Assembly (NCBI RefSeq): GCF_001509555.1
Contig: NZ_LMAS01000008.1
Coordinates: forward strand, 170,646 to 215,365
From: Bacillus sp. FJAT-29937
Lineage (GTDB): Bacteria > Bacillota > Bacilli > Bacillales > Cytobacillaceae
Length of the DNA: 44,720 nt
Direction: 5' to 3'
The number at the start of each line of letters is the position of its first letter. Positions within the stretch are counted from its first letter, which is position 1. Made by a program: the position numbers and the translations under genes. Of the stretch, positions 35,545 to 44,720 are shown in pieces. The notes beneath the pieces are model-generated. The model was not told the DNA's origin and did no database searches. It was given only the letters and a program-made list of their open reading frames with translations.

Positions 35545-36339
35545 ATGCCTACCATTACGAAAATTTCTGTCCAGGAAAAAAATAAAGATCGTTATAATAT
35601 TTTTTTGGATGACAAATATGCCTTTAGTGTAGATGAGGATGTAATCATTAAGCATAGCCTGAAAAAGGGTATGGAGCTGGATGCATTTTCTTTATCTGAA
35701 ATTGCTTATCAGGACGACATTCGTAAAGCATATAATAGAGCTATCCAATATTTATCAAAAAGAATGAGATCGGAAAAAGAAGTGCGTCAATATTTAGCTG
35801 AGAAAGATGTTGACGAAATGATTATTCGGGAAGTCATCCATAAATTATATGAGTACCGATTTTTAGATGATAAAGAGTTTGCTATCGCTTTTGTTCGTAC
35901 GGCAATGAATACTACTGACAAAGGGTCAAGAATCATTCGTGGGGAACTGCGAGAAAAGGGCATATCTGAAGACTTGATCGATTTAGCTATGAAAGAATAT
36001 TCTTTTGAAGAAGAATTCGAGGCAGCCCTTAAGCTCAGTGAAAAATTTGTACAAAAGAATTCTCGGGACTCCTTCAGGGTGATGAAGAGAAAGCTTGAAC
36101 AGATGCTTTATAGAAAAGGCTATTCAATGGAAATGATTCAAGCAGCCATTGCCGAAACTGATATGGACAAGGGCGAGGATCTTGAAATGGCGGCACTTCG
36201 TTCGCATGCCGAAAAAGCACATCGGAAATTTTCTACTCTAAGTGATTTTGAGTATGAGCAAAAAATGAAACAGACACTGTATCGTAAAGGGTTTTCTATT
36301 GAATTGATCGAGCAAATGATAGAAGAACTAAAGGAATAA
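35545..36339 (+). CDS. recX: Recombination regulator RecX
   Basis: A 264-residue RecX with its three-helix repeats extended as in Bacillus, e.g. RYNIFLDDKYAFSVDED near the start, then LSKRMRSEKEVRQYLAEKD and YRFLDDKEFAIAFVR. RecX binds RecA filaments and modulates strand exchange. Start ATG at 35545 has GAGGTGAT ahead of it; the GTG nine bases earlier overlaps that site. Two repeats of RKG(Y/F)S(M/I)E(M/L)I near residues 193 and 252 reflect tandem RecX modules. It is separated from yfhH by a possible weak hairpin (36347-36391). Confidence 0.92.
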   Translation: MPTITKISVQEKNKDRYNIFLDDKYAFSVDEDVIIKHSLKKGMELDAFSLSEIAYQDDIRKAYNRAIQYLSKRMRSEKEVRQYLAEKDVDEMIIREVIHKLYEYRFLDDKEFAIAFVRTAMNTTDKGSRIIRGELREKGISEDLIDLAMKEYSFEEEFEAALKLSEKFVQKNSRDSFRVMKRKLEQMLYRKGYSMEMIQAAIAETDMDKGEDLEMAALRSHAEKAHRKFSTLSDFEYEQKMKQTLYRKGFSIELIEQMIEELKE

Positions 36340-36445
36340 TCATAATAAAATCTAAGGGGCAGCATTTTCCCTTTTCTAATTGTTAGATTTTCAATATACT
36401 TTAGTTTGGAGATTAGAAAAGGTGCATGACAGAAAGGTGAATACA

Positions 36446-36763
36446 ATGCAGGAAAAAAGATATAGCGAGATGACAACGTATGAACTGCAGCAGGAAATAG
36501 CAAAGCTAAATGAAATGGCAAGAAAAGCTGAACAAATGGGAATCGTCAATGAGTATGCTGTGCTAGAAAGAAAGGCAGTAATGGCAAAAGCCTATTTGTT
36601 AAATCCTGATGATTTTAAAGCGGGGGAGATTTACGAAATTGAAGGAGATCCTGGCGCTTATTTTAAAATTGATTATATGAACGGTGTATTTGCCTGGGGG
36701 TTTCGTTTGAAAGGCAGTGAAGGGGAAGAGGCCCTTCCTATTTCCATGCTGAAAAAAAGCTGA
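36446..36763 (+). CDS. yfhH: YfhH family protein (DUF1811)
   Basis: A 105-residue protein, starting MQEKRYSEMTTYELQQEIAK, with a helical N-terminal half (QQEIAKLNEMARKAEQMGIV) and a small beta C-terminal half (GEIYEIEGDPGAYFKIDYM). This is the YfhH/DUF1811 family, of known fold but unknown role. The ATG at 36446 has GAAAGGTGA upstream; 22 codons of the longer frame are dropped. The gene follows recX as in B. subtilis. Confidence 0.9.
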   Translation: MQEKRYSEMTTYELQQEIAKLNEMARKAEQMGIVNEYAVLERKAVMAKAYLLNPDDFKAGEIYEIEGDPGAYFKIDYMNGVFAWGFRLKGSEGEEALPISMLKKS

Positions 36764-36785
36764 GAGAGGAAATTTTCCTCTCTCA
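36761..36785 (-). terminator. Terminator for the sspK-ypzG side
   Basis: A 10-bp stem (36761-36770 with 36776-36785) includes the yfhH stop codon. On the minus strand AGC and seven T's follow, so it ends the minus-strand transcript. Confidence 0.8.
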
Positions 36786-36791
36786 ATTCAG

Positions 36792-36935
36792 CTATGATCT
36801 TTTCCTTGTTTCCGCCTCTAATATGACGAGGTTTTGAGTAAGTTGAGTTTCGCCGTTAATTTGAGAATAGGCATGTTTTGGACGGAAATTTGGTGCTTTA
36901 ATTTTTGAGTTAAAGAAATTCTTTGGTTTTGCCAT
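36792..36935 (-). CDS. YpzG-like small protein
   Basis: A 47-residue protein too short for most callers. It begins MAKPKNFFNSKIKAPNFRPK and ends LEAETRKRS, with HAYSQINGETQLTQN in between. This strongly resembles the Bacillus YpzG family of small proteins, whose members share the pattern N-G-x-T-Q-x-T-Q-N and a terminal RKRS. The ATG is preceded by GAGGAGG with good spacing. It lies 20 bases downstream of sspK on the same strand, so both are probably co-transcribed during sporulation (inference). Confidence 0.78.
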   Translation of the reverse strand: MAKPKNFFNSKIKAPNFRPKHAYSQINGETQLTQNLVILEAETRKRS

Positions 36936-36955
36936 TATACAGCCTCCTCAATTAA

Positions 36956-37129
36956 TTAGAATTCTGGTGTGTCACTGTCACGGTTTGAAGATGCTCTCAT
37001 TCTTTCTTGGGGCTGTGTATTAATGGTTCCATCCGCTCTTGTAGAAGCATACTCTGCTTTCGCACGGGGCTCTCCGCCAAATTTATTCTTGATTTGGTTT
37101 GGGAAATTTCTTGCTTTATTGCGCACCAT
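36956..37129 (-). CDS. sspK: Small acid-soluble spore protein K
   Basis: A 57-residue protein beginning [20 protein letters not shown] and continuing [20 protein letters not shown] and [10 protein letters not shown], which matches SspK, a minor SASP of the spore core made in the forespore. AGGAGGCG precedes the ATG. Location between yfhH and yfhJ is the same as in B. subtilis. A sigma-G promoter is expected upstream, but no clear -35/-10 could be chosen by eye. Confidence 0.9.
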   Translation of the reverse strand: MVRNKARNFPNQIKNKFGGEPRAKAEYASTRADGTINTQPQERMRASSNRDSDTPEF

Positions 37130-37264
37130 TCAAAAAACGCCTCCTGACAAGGGATGTAAAGAACGTGAAAAACAAATGCGATTGGCAAATGCTCATCACG
37201 TAATGATAGTATTAGCTTTTCACTAAACTGTATGATGGTCTTTTATTGGAAAGAGGTCATGAAA

Positions 37265-37534
37265 ATGAATGAGTATCAAAAGAGATTGTTTGAAAGGCTT
37301 CTTGAGAAAAATATCTCCCTTTCAGCCAGTCTTGCCCAAACTTGGGTTGAGTTGCTTTGGGACGATTTCGAAACAACCTATGCAAAAGCAGGCAGGAAAT
37401 ATCAAGGCAGTGAAATGACTGAAAAGGTTGTTAGTCAATGGATTGAACACTACGGTGATAAGCTACATGAATTTGTTGCCGAAAATCCGAAGTATAAACA
37501 CTTATTGGAGCAGGACCCTAGGAAGCTGCATTAA
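37265..37534 (+). CDS. yfhJ: YfhJ family (WVELL domain) protein
   Basis: An 89-residue protein with the family-defining WVELLWDDFE motif near residue 27 and a helical, acidic composition. Its function is unknown. Start ATG at 37265 has GAGG 8 bases upstream; the ATG six bases earlier is too close to that site. It is divergent from sspK and convergent with yfhP across a strong terminator. Confidence 0.88.
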   Translation: MNEYQKRLFERLLEKNISLSASLAQTWVELLWDDFETTYAKAGRKYQGSEMTEKVVSQWIEHYGDKLHEFVAENPKYKHLLEQDPRKLH

Positions 37535-37565
37535 AAAATATCTGGCTATTAGAGCCAGATATTTT
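37535..37565. terminator. Bidirectional terminator between yfhJ and yfhP
   Basis: A perfect 13-bp stem AAAATATCTGGCT/AGCCAGATATTTT (37535-37547 with 37553-37565) with a five-base loop and A/T-tracts on both sides. Confidence 0.9.
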
Positions 37566-37567
37566 CA

Positions 37568-38548
37568 TTAACCGGGGATAATATCCAGTTTTTTACGGAG
37601 TTTCTCTTCACTGAAAATCCATCCCGTATAAGAAGTAATGATTTCTAATTCCAGATTCAGCTGCACAACGGCTACGAAAGGGTAATAATCATTGCTTCGA
37701 TAACGAAGATCGATGAACCGAACTTCATAATAATCATCATATTCGTCAATTTCCCATCGATATACGGGAGAAAAGGATAAAAAGGCCGATAGGTTTTTAT
37801 CTTTTTTAGCAGCCTCTAATACTGGCGTTTCAGGTACAGGAACCCGGTTAAATTGATCAATAATTTTCACTTCATGATTTTCCGCGCGTCCGACAAAAAA
37901 TTGATGCTTATTCATGACAGCGATCCGCCATTTATTGAATTTCATTGTTGGGGCAATAATGATCTCATTTGCATCAGGAATCATTCTTTTTACCTCATTA
38001 TAAACTTTCTTTTGAGCCCTAAATCGAAGTATATAATAGAAAATCAACAGGACATAAATGGGCAGAAATGTATATCCCGGATGCGCACCAAATGCCCATA
38101 TTAAAATGCCAACGATATGAATTCCAAATATATATGGATCAAATGTATTAATAACCCCTAATGCAACCCATTTTGAAGAAAATGGCCTTAAAGCTTGAGT
38201 TCCATAAGCATTGAAAATATCAACAAAAACGTGAAGAAAAACAGCGATAAACGTCCAAATCCAAAGATGGAGTAAATTCGCTCCTGGAAAGAAAGGGTAG
38301 ATGACAGTAATAAGGGCTAATGGCCAAAGGAGAACAGCAGGAATAGAATGAGTAATCCCGCGATGATTGCGTATATAGACAGCATTGTTTCTCAGTTTTA
38401 ACACTGTGTCAATATCGGGGATCTGCGAACCGATAATGGCTCCAATCATAACACTCGTTGTCGTAGCTGAATTTTCGGCAACAACTGGATCAAGAGTAGC
38501 GATACCAGCTAAAGCCAGACCCATCACTATATGTGTGCCTGTATCCAA
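37568..38548 (-). CDS. yfhP: YfhP, membrane-bound metal-dependent hydrolase family
   Basis: A 326-residue protein from TTG at 38548 (MDTGTHIVMGLALAG); AAAGGAGG lies 8 bases upstream, and the longer frame's 13 residues overlap that site. Several membrane helices occupy the first 190 residues. Conserved histidines and acidic residues (GTHIVMG, QIPDIDT, NHRGITHS) typify the YdjM/DUF457 metal-dependent hydrolase family. The soluble C-terminal half is beta-rich. B. subtilis YfhP has been reported as a regulator of the yfhQ (mutY)-side genes; here it is divergent from mutY, in keeping with that idea. Confidence 0.88.
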   Translation of the reverse strand: MDTGTHIVMGLALAGIATLDPVVAENSATTTSVMIGAIIGSQIPDIDTVLKLRNNAVYIRNHRGITHSIPAVLLWPLALITVIYPFFPGANLLHLWIWTFIAVFLHVFVDIFNAYGTQALRPFSSKWVALGVINTFDPYIFGIHIVGILIWAFGAHPGYTFLPIYVLLIFYYILRFRAQKKVYNEVKRMIPDANEIIIAPTMKFNKWRIAVMNKHQFFVGRAENHEVKIIDQFNRVPVPETPVLEAAKKDKNLSAFLSFSPVYRWEIDEYDDYYEVRFIDLRYRSNDYYPFVAVVQLNLELEIITSYTGWIFSEEKLRKKLDIIPG

Positions 38549-38753
38549 GAGGAAAACCTCCTTTTTATAAAAATCATTATAAGGCAAATTTTATTATGTT
38601 TTTGCTTGTTTCACCACAAAAAGATGTTAAATTTATAAAAGTTGACGCGAAAAGGTAAAGATTTTGTTTACATTCAAAGAATGCAATTTCCTAGAAATGT
38701 GTGTCAAATATTTAAGCATACGTCTATATATTTTTCCCATTATAACATTTGTT

Positions 38754-38771
38754 AATCCTTTTTAAAGGATT
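38754..38771 (+). repeat. Short palindrome and T-run before mutY
   Basis: AATCCTTT and AAAGGATT form an 18-base palindrome, followed within 10 bases by seven T's, 36 bases before the mutY start. It could act as a leader terminator or attenuator, but the loop is tiny. No convincing promoter was found in the rest of the 258-bp gap. Confidence 0.35.
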
Positions 38772-38806
38772 GTACTATTTTTTTACAATATTTTGGAGGA
38801 GAAAAA

Positions 38807-39919
38807 TTGAACAAAAATCAATTAGAAGAACTTAAACATATAGATATAAACACCTTTCAGCATGATTTAATCAGCTGGTTTCAGGCTGAACAAAGAGACC
38901 TGCCGTGGAGAATGGACAAGGACCCTTATAAGGTTTGGGTTTCAGAAATTATGCTTCAGCAAACACGGGTTGACACGGTCATCCCCTATTTTAACCGGTT
39001 TATCGAACAGTTTCCGACAACTAAAGCGTTGGCTGAGGCTGAGGAAGATAAGGTGCTGAAGGCTTGGGAAGGATTGGGCTATTATTCCCGGGCAAGAAAT
39101 CTTCAATCGGCAGTCAGGGAAGTGGAGGAAAAATACGGCGGTAAGGTTCCTGACAATCAAAAGGAAATTTCTTCGTTAAAAGGGATAGGACCTTACACAG
39201 CAGGAGCTATTCTTAGCATCGCTTACGGAATTCCAGAACCAGCTGTGGATGGAAATGTCATGCGGGTTTTATCAAGAATTTTATCAATTTGGGAGGATAT
39301 TGCTAAGGCATCGTCAAGGAAAGTTTTTGAAGAAGCAGTAAGAAAGCTCATCTCTCATGAAAATCCGTCCCATTTTAATCAAGCTTTGATGGAGCTCGGG
39401 GCCTTAATCTGTACTCCTACGTCACCAAAGTGTTTATTATGTCCGGTTCGTGAGCATTGCCACGCTTTCCACGCAGAAACCCAAACGGAGCTTCCTATTA
39501 AAACGAAAAATAAAAAACATCGGCATGTCCGTATTGCAGCAGCCGTTCTGACAAATGAGGAAGGTCGAATTCTTATTCATAAAAGGGATGATCAAGGGCT
39601 GTTGGCGAATCTATGGGAGTTTCCTAATGCAGAAATACTCTTGCCCTATGAACATGAAGCTAAACAGTTAGTAGAAGTAGTGAAGCAACAATTTCAAGCT
39701 GGCGTTCAAGTTAACGAGATGATTGGGCAGATTGAGCATGTTTTCTCCCATTTGACGTGGAATATTAATGCCTATAAAGGCAAGTTGCTTACATTTGATA
39801 AAGAAACAGATCATTTGAAGCTCGTTACGCTGGAGGAAATGGAACAGTATGCCTTTTCTGTTTCTCATCAGAAAATATTTAAGCAATTTATGGAATCAAT
39901 GACAGACACCTTAATGTAG
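38807..39919 (+). CDS. mutY: A/G-specific adenine glycosylase MutY
   Basis: A 370-residue base-excision repair enzyme that removes adenine mispaired with 8-oxoguanine. The catalytic Glu is in [12 protein letters not shown], the helix-hairpin-helix is [12 protein letters not shown], and the catalytic Asp is in AVDGNVMRV. The [4Fe-4S] cluster cysteines follow the C-x6-C-x2-C-x5-C spacing in [23 protein letters not shown]-like C-terminal domain (about residues 235-360) reads the oxidised guanine. Start is TTG at 38807 with GGAGGAG ideally placed. Confidence 0.95.
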   Translation: MNKNQLEELKHIDINTFQHDLISWFQAEQRDLPWRMDKDPYKVWVSEIMLQQTRVDTVIPYFNRFIEQFPTTKALAEAEEDKVLKAWEGLGYYSRARNLQSAVREVEEKYGGKVPDNQKEISSLKGIGPYTAGAILSIAYGIPEPAVDGNVMRVLSRILSIWEDIAKASSRKVFEEAVRKLISHENPSHFNQALMELGALICTPTSPKCLLCPVREHCHAFHAETQTELPIKTKNKKHRHVRIAAAVLTNEEGRILIHKRDDQGLLANLWEFPNAEILLPYEHEAKQLVEVVKQQFQAGVQVNEMIGQIEHVFSHLTWNINAYKGKLLTFDKETDHLKLVTLEEMEQYAFSVSHQKIFKQFMESMTDTLM

Positions 39920-39937
39920 AAGGTTCCTGTGGTAATA

Positions 39938-39976
39938 AATAGCGTTCATATTGACGAACTCAATGTGAACGCTATT
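39938..39976. terminator. Hairpin between mutY and the yfhS-like gene
   Basis: A 16-bp stem (39938-39953 with 39961-39976) containing AATAGCGTTCA/TGAACGCTATT and one inner wobble, with a 7-base loop. It serves the convergent mutY and small-gene transcripts. T-tracts are weak on both sides. Confidence 0.7.
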
Positions 39977-40008
39977 AATATTCTCAGCAGCAAAAATTAT
40001 CTTAGCTA

Positions 40009-40203
40009 TCATGACTTCTTCGTATTTTTTAATCCCCCGCGATTTTGGATTTCCTCCATAATTTCCCTTTGGATTGTTTGACCCTCCGCATTTAAGTACG
40101 GGACAATTTGCTGGAAGGAATGGTGAAAATAATTTAGCTCCTGATCTTCCCAATCTGTTTTGGACATCATAGACAGCTCAGTCATGTCTCGGCCGTTATA
40201 CAT
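40009..40203 (-). CDS. Small hypothetical protein at the yfhS position
   Basis: A 64-residue acidic protein beginning MYNGRDMTELSMMSKTDWED, with a helical middle (LNYFHHSFQQIVPYLNAEGQ) and a basic tail. Start ATG at 40203 has GAAAGGAAGAGG just upstream; the longer frame adds eight residues that encode that site. B. subtilis carries the small gene yfhS between mutY and fabL, so this may be its counterpart by position, but I cannot confirm sequence identity. Function unknown. Confidence 0.72.
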   Translation of the reverse strand: MYNGRDMTELSMMSKTDWEDQELNYFHHSFQQIVPYLNAEGQTIQREIMEEIQNRGGLKNTKKS

Positions 40204-40244
40204 AATCCTCTTCCTTTCATCTTTCATATTTAATATTGTTCTGA

Positions 40245-41105
<861 letters not shown>

Positions 41106-41215
41106 TTTTGATTAACAGAAAGGATCGGCCATTTTTCTGGATTGCCGCAGTTTTTTAAAAATCTAGGATAATTTCTCTGCGCTTGGATAAATTAAAGAGC
41201 GTGGAGGTGATAATC

Positions 41216-41425
41216 ATGGCAAAACAACCAAACCAAACGCAAGCTGGAACAAATATTCAAGAAGTTAGACAACAAAACGCTCAATCAGCAGGTGCTGGAG
41301 CAGCAGGAGCTCAGGGCCAATTCGGTACAGAATTTGCTAGCGAAACGAATGCTCAAGAGGTTAGACAACAAAACCAACAAGCTGAAGCTCGCAAAGCACA
41401 AAACTCTGGCCGTCAAAGCCGCTAA
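41216..41425 (+). CDS. sspE: Gamma-type small acid-soluble spore protein
   Basis: A 69-residue Gln/Ala-rich protein. Two copies of the N-x-QEVRQQN repeat (residues 13-21 and 45-53) flank one EFASE site (40-44 region), the sequence cut by the germination protease GPR. Gamma SASPs are amino-acid stores in the spore core that do not bind DNA. B. subtilis SspE is longer, with more repeats. Start ATG at 41216 has GGAGGTGAT upstream. It is likely sigma-G-controlled, though no clear promoter was chosen. Confidence 0.93.
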   Translation: MAKQPNQTQAGTNIQEVRQQNAQSAGAGAAGAQGQFGTEFASETNAQEVRQQNQQAEARKAQNSGRQSR

Positions 41426-41434
41426 TACTTACAT

Positions 41435-41472
41435 GGAAGGCGCTCTTCATTCGAAGGGGTGCCTTCTTTTTT
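41435..41472 (+). terminator. Terminator after sspE
   Basis: GGAAGGC (41435-41441) pairs with GCCTTCT (41461-41467), with one wobble, and a T-run follows. Confidence 0.75.
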
Positions 41473-41665
41473 GCTTGTTGGCTGCAATTTAAGTCTATTT
41501 GTTAGAGCTTGCGGATATAATGCTCTAGTATGGCGGTACTTTGATTTATTTCAGTCCTTCTTTTTCGACAAAACTTCTATCCAATCAACAGAAGTAGTCA
41601 AAGGAAAGACAAAGTTATAAGCGAATACATACAAAGACAAATAAATGGGACGGTGAAACAGACTA

Positions 41666-41917
41666 ATGAAAAACTTTAACCATTTAGTATCCGAACAAAT
41701 GCAAACGATGGAAAAGCTTCTATTTCTTCAAAGTGAACTCGAACGCTGTGAAGAAATAGAAGAGGAGCTTAATGCTCTCCAGGAAGAAACTGAGCTTGAA
41801 AGTCTTCAAATCGAAATTGCGAATTTGCGAAAAGAGCTTAAAGACATACATCAGCTGTTCGAAACGCAAACAGAAGAAGTCATTCAATCTTATCAGGATA
41901 TGAAAGTAACCGTTTAA
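41666..41917 (+). CDS. ygaB: YgaB family protein
   Basis: An 83-residue protein, about 28% acidic (Glu/Asp), dominated by coiled-coil heptads (MQTMEKLLFLQSELERCEEI, then LESLQIEIANLRKELKDI). It matches the Bacillus YgaB family by length, composition and location between sspE and ygaC. Function unknown. The ribosome site is weak (GGACGGTGA) and somewhat far from the ATG. Confidence 0.85.
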   Translation: MKNFNHLVSEQMQTMEKLLFLQSELERCEEIEEELNALQEETELESLQIEIANLRKELKDIHQLFETQTEEVIQSYQDMKVTV

Positions 41918-42249
41918 TACTAATGAAATCGCAGCAAAAATAAGATATAAATCCCATATATTGTTTTTCTTTCAGCCATTGACGATTTTCAATGGCTCTT
42001 TGTTTTAAATTTCTTCTTAAACCGTTATAATAATAGAAAAAAGTATTCGTTCTTTGTTGCCTTTAATCATTTATAAAATTTATTGGAGACATGAGTGGGA
42101 TTAATTATTGAAAAATAAAAGAGCTTCGTGCAAATGATCTTCTTTTCTCACCGCTCATCTCCCGACAGCAGGAGGACAAGCACAGTCTTGTCGCTCTAAA
42201 TTTGGATAGGTTGCAAAGCCCGGGATTTATTGAAAGTAGGGGAAAATGA
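41918..42249. other. 332-bp gap between ygaB and ntdP
   Basis: Holds the ygaB terminator, a TATAAT (42026-42031) with a poor -35, and then about 210 nt of possible leader before ntdP. The leader includes a small hairpin GACAAG/CTTGTC (42174-42179 with 42192-42197 region). No open frame with a credible ribosome site was seen. Confidence 0.5.
41974..42005 (+). terminator. Terminator after ygaB
   Basis: AGCCATTGA (41974-41982) pairs perfectly with TCAATGGCT (41989-41997), followed by CTTTGTTTT. Confidence 0.8.
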
Positions 42250-42780
42250 ATGGCCGTACCCAGAGAAGGAGAACCAGTACAAATTCATAGCTATAAACAT
42301 AATGGGCACATTCATCGCGTCTGGGAGGAAACAACTGTTTTAAAAGGAACACAAAATTTGGTTATTGGCGGAAATGACCGAACTGTTGTAACGGAATCGG
42401 ACGGAAGAACATGGATTACGAGGGAACCAGCCATATGTTATTTTCATTCACAATATTGGTTTAATGTCATTGGAATGATTCGCGAGGATGGGATTTATTA
42501 TTACTGCAATATTAGTTCTCCCTTTATTTTTGATGGGGAAGCAGTGAAATATATTGATTATGACCTGGATATTAAGGTTTTTCCAGACATGACCTTCAAT
42601 CTGCTTGATGAGGATGAATATGAGAGGCATCGTCAGGAAATGAATTATCCCGAGCCAATCGATCATATTTTAAAATCCAATGTCGATCAATTAATTCATT
42701 GGATTCGTCAAAGAAAAGGTCCGTTTGCTCCCGATTTTATTGATATTTGGTATGAAAGATATCTTACCTACAGACGCTAA
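42250..42780 (+). CDS. ntdP: Nucleoside tri-/diphosphatase NtdP (YgaC, DUF402)
   Basis: A 176-residue DUF402 protein with the beta-barrel core ([20 protein letters not shown], then [15 protein letters not shown] and [13 protein letters not shown]) and C-terminal helix [10 protein letters not shown]. subtilis YgaC (NtdP) and its Staphylococcus homologue hydrolyse nucleoside tri- and diphosphates with divalent metal. Asp/Glu residues in the [11 protein letters not shown] and DEDEYERH regions are the likely metal ligands. ATG has GGGGAAA upstream. It is followed by its own terminator and then ygaD. Confidence 0.88.
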   Translation: MAVPREGEPVQIHSYKHNGHIHRVWEETTVLKGTQNLVIGGNDRTVVTESDGRTWITREPAICYFHSQYWFNVIGMIREDGIYYYCNISSPFIFDGEAVKYIDYDLDIKVFPDMTFNLLDEDEYERHRQEMNYPEPIDHILKSNVDQLIHWIRQRKGPFAPDFIDIWYERYLTYRR

Positions 42781-42811
42781 GGAAAATGAATGGAAAGCAC
42801 TAATTGTCACG

Positions 42812-42842
42812 CCTGTTGACCGACGAATCAACAGGTTTTTAT
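42812..42842 (+). terminator. Terminator after ntdP
   Basis: CCTGTTGA (42812-42819) pairs perfectly with TCAACAGG (42828-42835), followed by TTTTTAT. Confidence 0.85.
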
Positions 42843-42873
42843 ATGTTTTTAAAAGGTTAGAGGGGGAAACAAA

Positions 42874-44622
42874 TTGGACAGCATCCGGCGTTATATGCAT
42901 TTTGTTAAGCCATATCGCCTGCAGATTTTCATCACGCTCATCATTGGAATCATTAAGTTTGCGATTCCCCTATTAATTCCATTACTAATCAAATATGTTA
43001 TTGATGATATTGTAGGAAGTCCAGACTTGAGCAGTGCTGATAAGACAGGCAGTTTAATCAAAATAATGGGCATTATGATTGTTGTTTTTGTCATTGTTCG
43101 TCCGCCGATTGAGTATTACCGGCAATATTTTGCCCAATGGGTAGCGAGCAAAATTTTGTACGATATTCGTGATAGACTTTTCACACATATACAAAAGCTA
43201 AGCTTTAAATATTATGCCAACACGAGAGCTGGCGAGGTCATTTCAAGAGTGATTAACGATGTAGAACAAACAAAGACATTCGTTATTACTGGTTTAATGA
43301 ATTTATGGCTAGATATTGCTACTATACTCATTGCCGTAGCAATCATGATGAAAATGGATTTTACCTTAACGATCGTTTCATTAATTCTTTTTCCGTTTTA
43401 TGGGTTTTCTGTAAGATACTTTTTCGGAAACTTAAGAATGCTGACAAGAGCGCGATCACAAGCATTGGCTGAGGTGCAAGGCTATCTGCACGAACGGGTT
43501 CAGGGAATGGCTGTGATAAAAAGCTTTGCCATTGAAGATTATGAGCAAACGCAGTTCGATAAACAAAATGATAATTTTCTTACGAAAGCGATTGATCATA
43601 CAAAATGGAATGCGAAGGCATTTGCTGTTGTTAACACCATTACAGATATTGCCCCGTTACTTGTCATCGGCTACTCCGCCTACCAGGTCATTCAAGGGAA
43701 TTTATCTACAGGAACAATGATGGCATTTATTGCTTACATTGATCGGTTATATAATCCACTCAGAAGACTTGTTAATTCATCAACAACATTAACTCAATCC
43801 ATTGCCTCTATGGACAGGGTATTTGAATTAATAGATGAAAAATATGATATTGATGACACTCCGAATGCTGTGGAATGCAAGGCAGTTAAAGGCGATATTG
43901 ATTTTGAACAAGTGAGCTTTGCTTATGATGAAAAGGAAGATCTTGTTCTTAAAAATATTAGTTTGAATGTGAAAAAAGGGGAGACCATCGCTCTTGTAGG
44001 GATGAGCGGGGGAGGAAAGTCTTCATTAGTAGGGTTGATTCCGAGGTTTTATGATGTAACAGAGGGAAAAATTCTTCTAGACGGAAAAGATATACGTTCA
44101 TTTAAAGTTCGCACCTTACGGGATAAAATCGGAATGGTTCTTCAGGATAATATCCTTTTCAGTGAGTCGGTCAAAACAAATATTTTGTTAGGAAAGCCGG
44201 ATGCTTCGGATGAAGAGGTAATCGAAGCTGCGAAGGCTGCGAATGCACATGAATTCATTATGAATCTTCCAAATGGCTATGATACCAGAGTTGGAGAACG
44301 CGGCGTCAAGCTCTCAGGGGGGCAGAAGCAGCGCGTGGCAATTGCGAGGATCTTCCTCAAAAATCCGCCAATCTTAATTTTGGATGAAGCCACTTCGGCA
44401 TTGGATTTAGAGAGCGAGCATTTAATACAGGAAGCACTGGAAGACCTTGCTAAGGACCGAACAACCTTTATCGTTGCCCACAGACTGTCAACCATCACAC
44501 ATGCAGACCGAATTATCTTAATTGAGCATGGTGAGATTTCCGAAGTCGGCAGCCATGATGAACTAATGAAATTACAAGGCAATTATTATAAGCTTTTTCA
44601 AGTGCAACAGCTTGAAAGTTAA
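42874..44622 (+). CDS. ygaD: ABC exporter half-transporter YgaD
   Basis: A 582-residue half-transporter: six membrane helices (about residues 1-310) and an ATPase domain with every motif canonical (Walker [10 protein letters not shown], signature [14 protein letters not shown], Walker [14 protein letters not shown]-loop [10 protein letters not shown]). It can therefore work as a homodimer, unlike the YfiB/YfiC pair. MsbA/Sav1866-like by length. The start is TTG with AGGGGG upstream. Substrate unknown; the class exports lipids or drugs. It ends the conserved block and is followed by two hairpins. Confidence 0.9.
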   Translation: MDSIRRYMHFVKPYRLQIFITLIIGIIKFAIPLLIPLLIKYVIDDIVGSPDLSSADKTGSLIKIMGIMIVVFVIVRPPIEYYRQYFAQWVASKILYDIRDRLFTHIQKLSFKYYANTRAGEVISRVINDVEQTKTFVITGLMNLWLDIATILIAVAIMMKMDFTLTIVSLILFPFYGFSVRYFFGNLRMLTRARSQALAEVQGYLHERVQGMAVIKSFAIEDYEQTQFDKQNDNFLTKAIDHTKWNAKAFAVVNTITDIAPLLVIGYSAYQVIQGNLSTGTMMAFIAYIDRLYNPLRRLVNSSTTLTQSIASMDRVFELIDEKYDIDDTPNAVECKAVKGDIDFEQVSFAYDEKEDLVLKNISLNVKKGETIALVGMSGGGKSSLVGLIPRFYDVTEGKILLDGKDIRSFKVRTLRDKIGMVLQDNILFSESVKTNILLGKPDASDEEVIEAAKAANAHEFIMNLPNGYDTRVGERGVKLSGGQKQRVAIARIFLKNPPILILDEATSALDLESEHLIQEALEDLAKDRTTFIVAHRLSTITHADRIILIEHGEISEVGSHDELMKLQGNYYKLFQVQQLES

Positions 44623-44627
44623 AAAAA

Positions 44628-44647
44628 GAGGGTGGGACAAAACCCTC
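44628..44647. repeat. Short hairpin with GGGTGGGACAAAA core
   Basis: GAGGGT (44628-44633) pairs with ACCCTC (44642-44647). The core recalls dispersed intergenic elements seen in low-GC Firmicutes, recognised from memory only. Confidence 0.4.
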
Positions 44648-44659
44648 CTCTGAAATAAA

Positions 44660-44712
44660 AAGCCAGTGGAATTTTACACCAAGTAAAATTTCACTGGCTT
44701 TGCTTATTTTTT
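44660..44712 (+). terminator. Strong terminator after ygaD
   Basis: An 18-bp stem with one wobble (44660-44677 with 44683-44700) and loop ACCAA, followed by TGCTTA and a run of eight T's. Confidence 0.9.
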
Positions 44713-44720
44713 TTCAATAA

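Noticed and set aside
42725..42976. 83-codon frame bridging ntdP and ygaD
   Set aside because: Overlaps both genes out of frame and contains the ntdP terminator.

Overview
The window is about 44.7 kb of low-GC DNA from an endospore-forming member of the Bacillaceae. Gamma-type SASP (sspE) and SspK, the YfhD/YfhE/YfhF/RecX/YfhH/YfhJ/YfhP/MutY/FabL/SspE/YgaB/YgaC/YgaD series in Bacillus subtilis-like order, strong Shine-Dalgarno sites and frequent TTG/GTG starts all point that way. The genus cannot be fixed by eye; an otherwise non-subtilis gene order and a meso-diaminopimelate dehydrogenase gene argue against B. subtilis itself. No rRNA, tRNA, CRISPR array, prophage or insertion sequence was seen.

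Left part (1-9.8 kb): a probable catabolic island. A minus-strand group (IclR regulator, PatA-like aminotransferase, GlcD-like FAD 2-hydroxyacid oxidase) is divergent from a plus-strand PotABCD-type ABC importer. A divergent L-lactate dehydrogenase homologue and a dimethylargininase-family enzyme with a complete active site follow. The importer transcript appears to have a strong sigma-A promoter and a leader of roughly 200 nt with folding potential. I infer import and breakdown of a guanidino, methyl-arginine, polyamine or opine-like compound; the substrate is not shown.

Middle (9.9-25.3 kb): mostly single genes separated by clear terminators. They include an MsmX-type shared sugar-importer ATPase, a GalT/HIT-type nucleotidyltransferase, an orphan membrane histidine kinase resembling sporulation kinases, a DoxX-like membrane protein, a HemY-type porphyrinogen oxidase, an AraC-GyrI regulator, an SDR epimerase and a CynX-type MFS carrier. 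Then come a Phd-like antitoxin/Uma2 nuclease fusion with a striking three-repeat site at its promoter, two unknown membrane proteins, an NRDE (TANGO2-like) protein, Ddh, and a membrane-tethered PstS-like binding protein.

Right part (25.3-44.7 kb): the proline catabolic genes putB-pruA with the PucR-type regulator putR, then a heterodimeric ABC exporter (YfiB/YfiC-like) whose motifs predict one dead and one live ATP site. A 471-bp intergenic region with two abutting DnaA boxes and two Rex-like operators precedes a DoxX gene. After it comes the conserved yfhD-ygaD block, covering spore proteins, RecX, MutY, FabL, NtdP and a homodimeric ABC exporter. The most unusual items are the catabolic island with its leader, the Phd-Uma2 fusion with its operator, the DnaA/Rex intergenic region and the tethered PstS-like protein.
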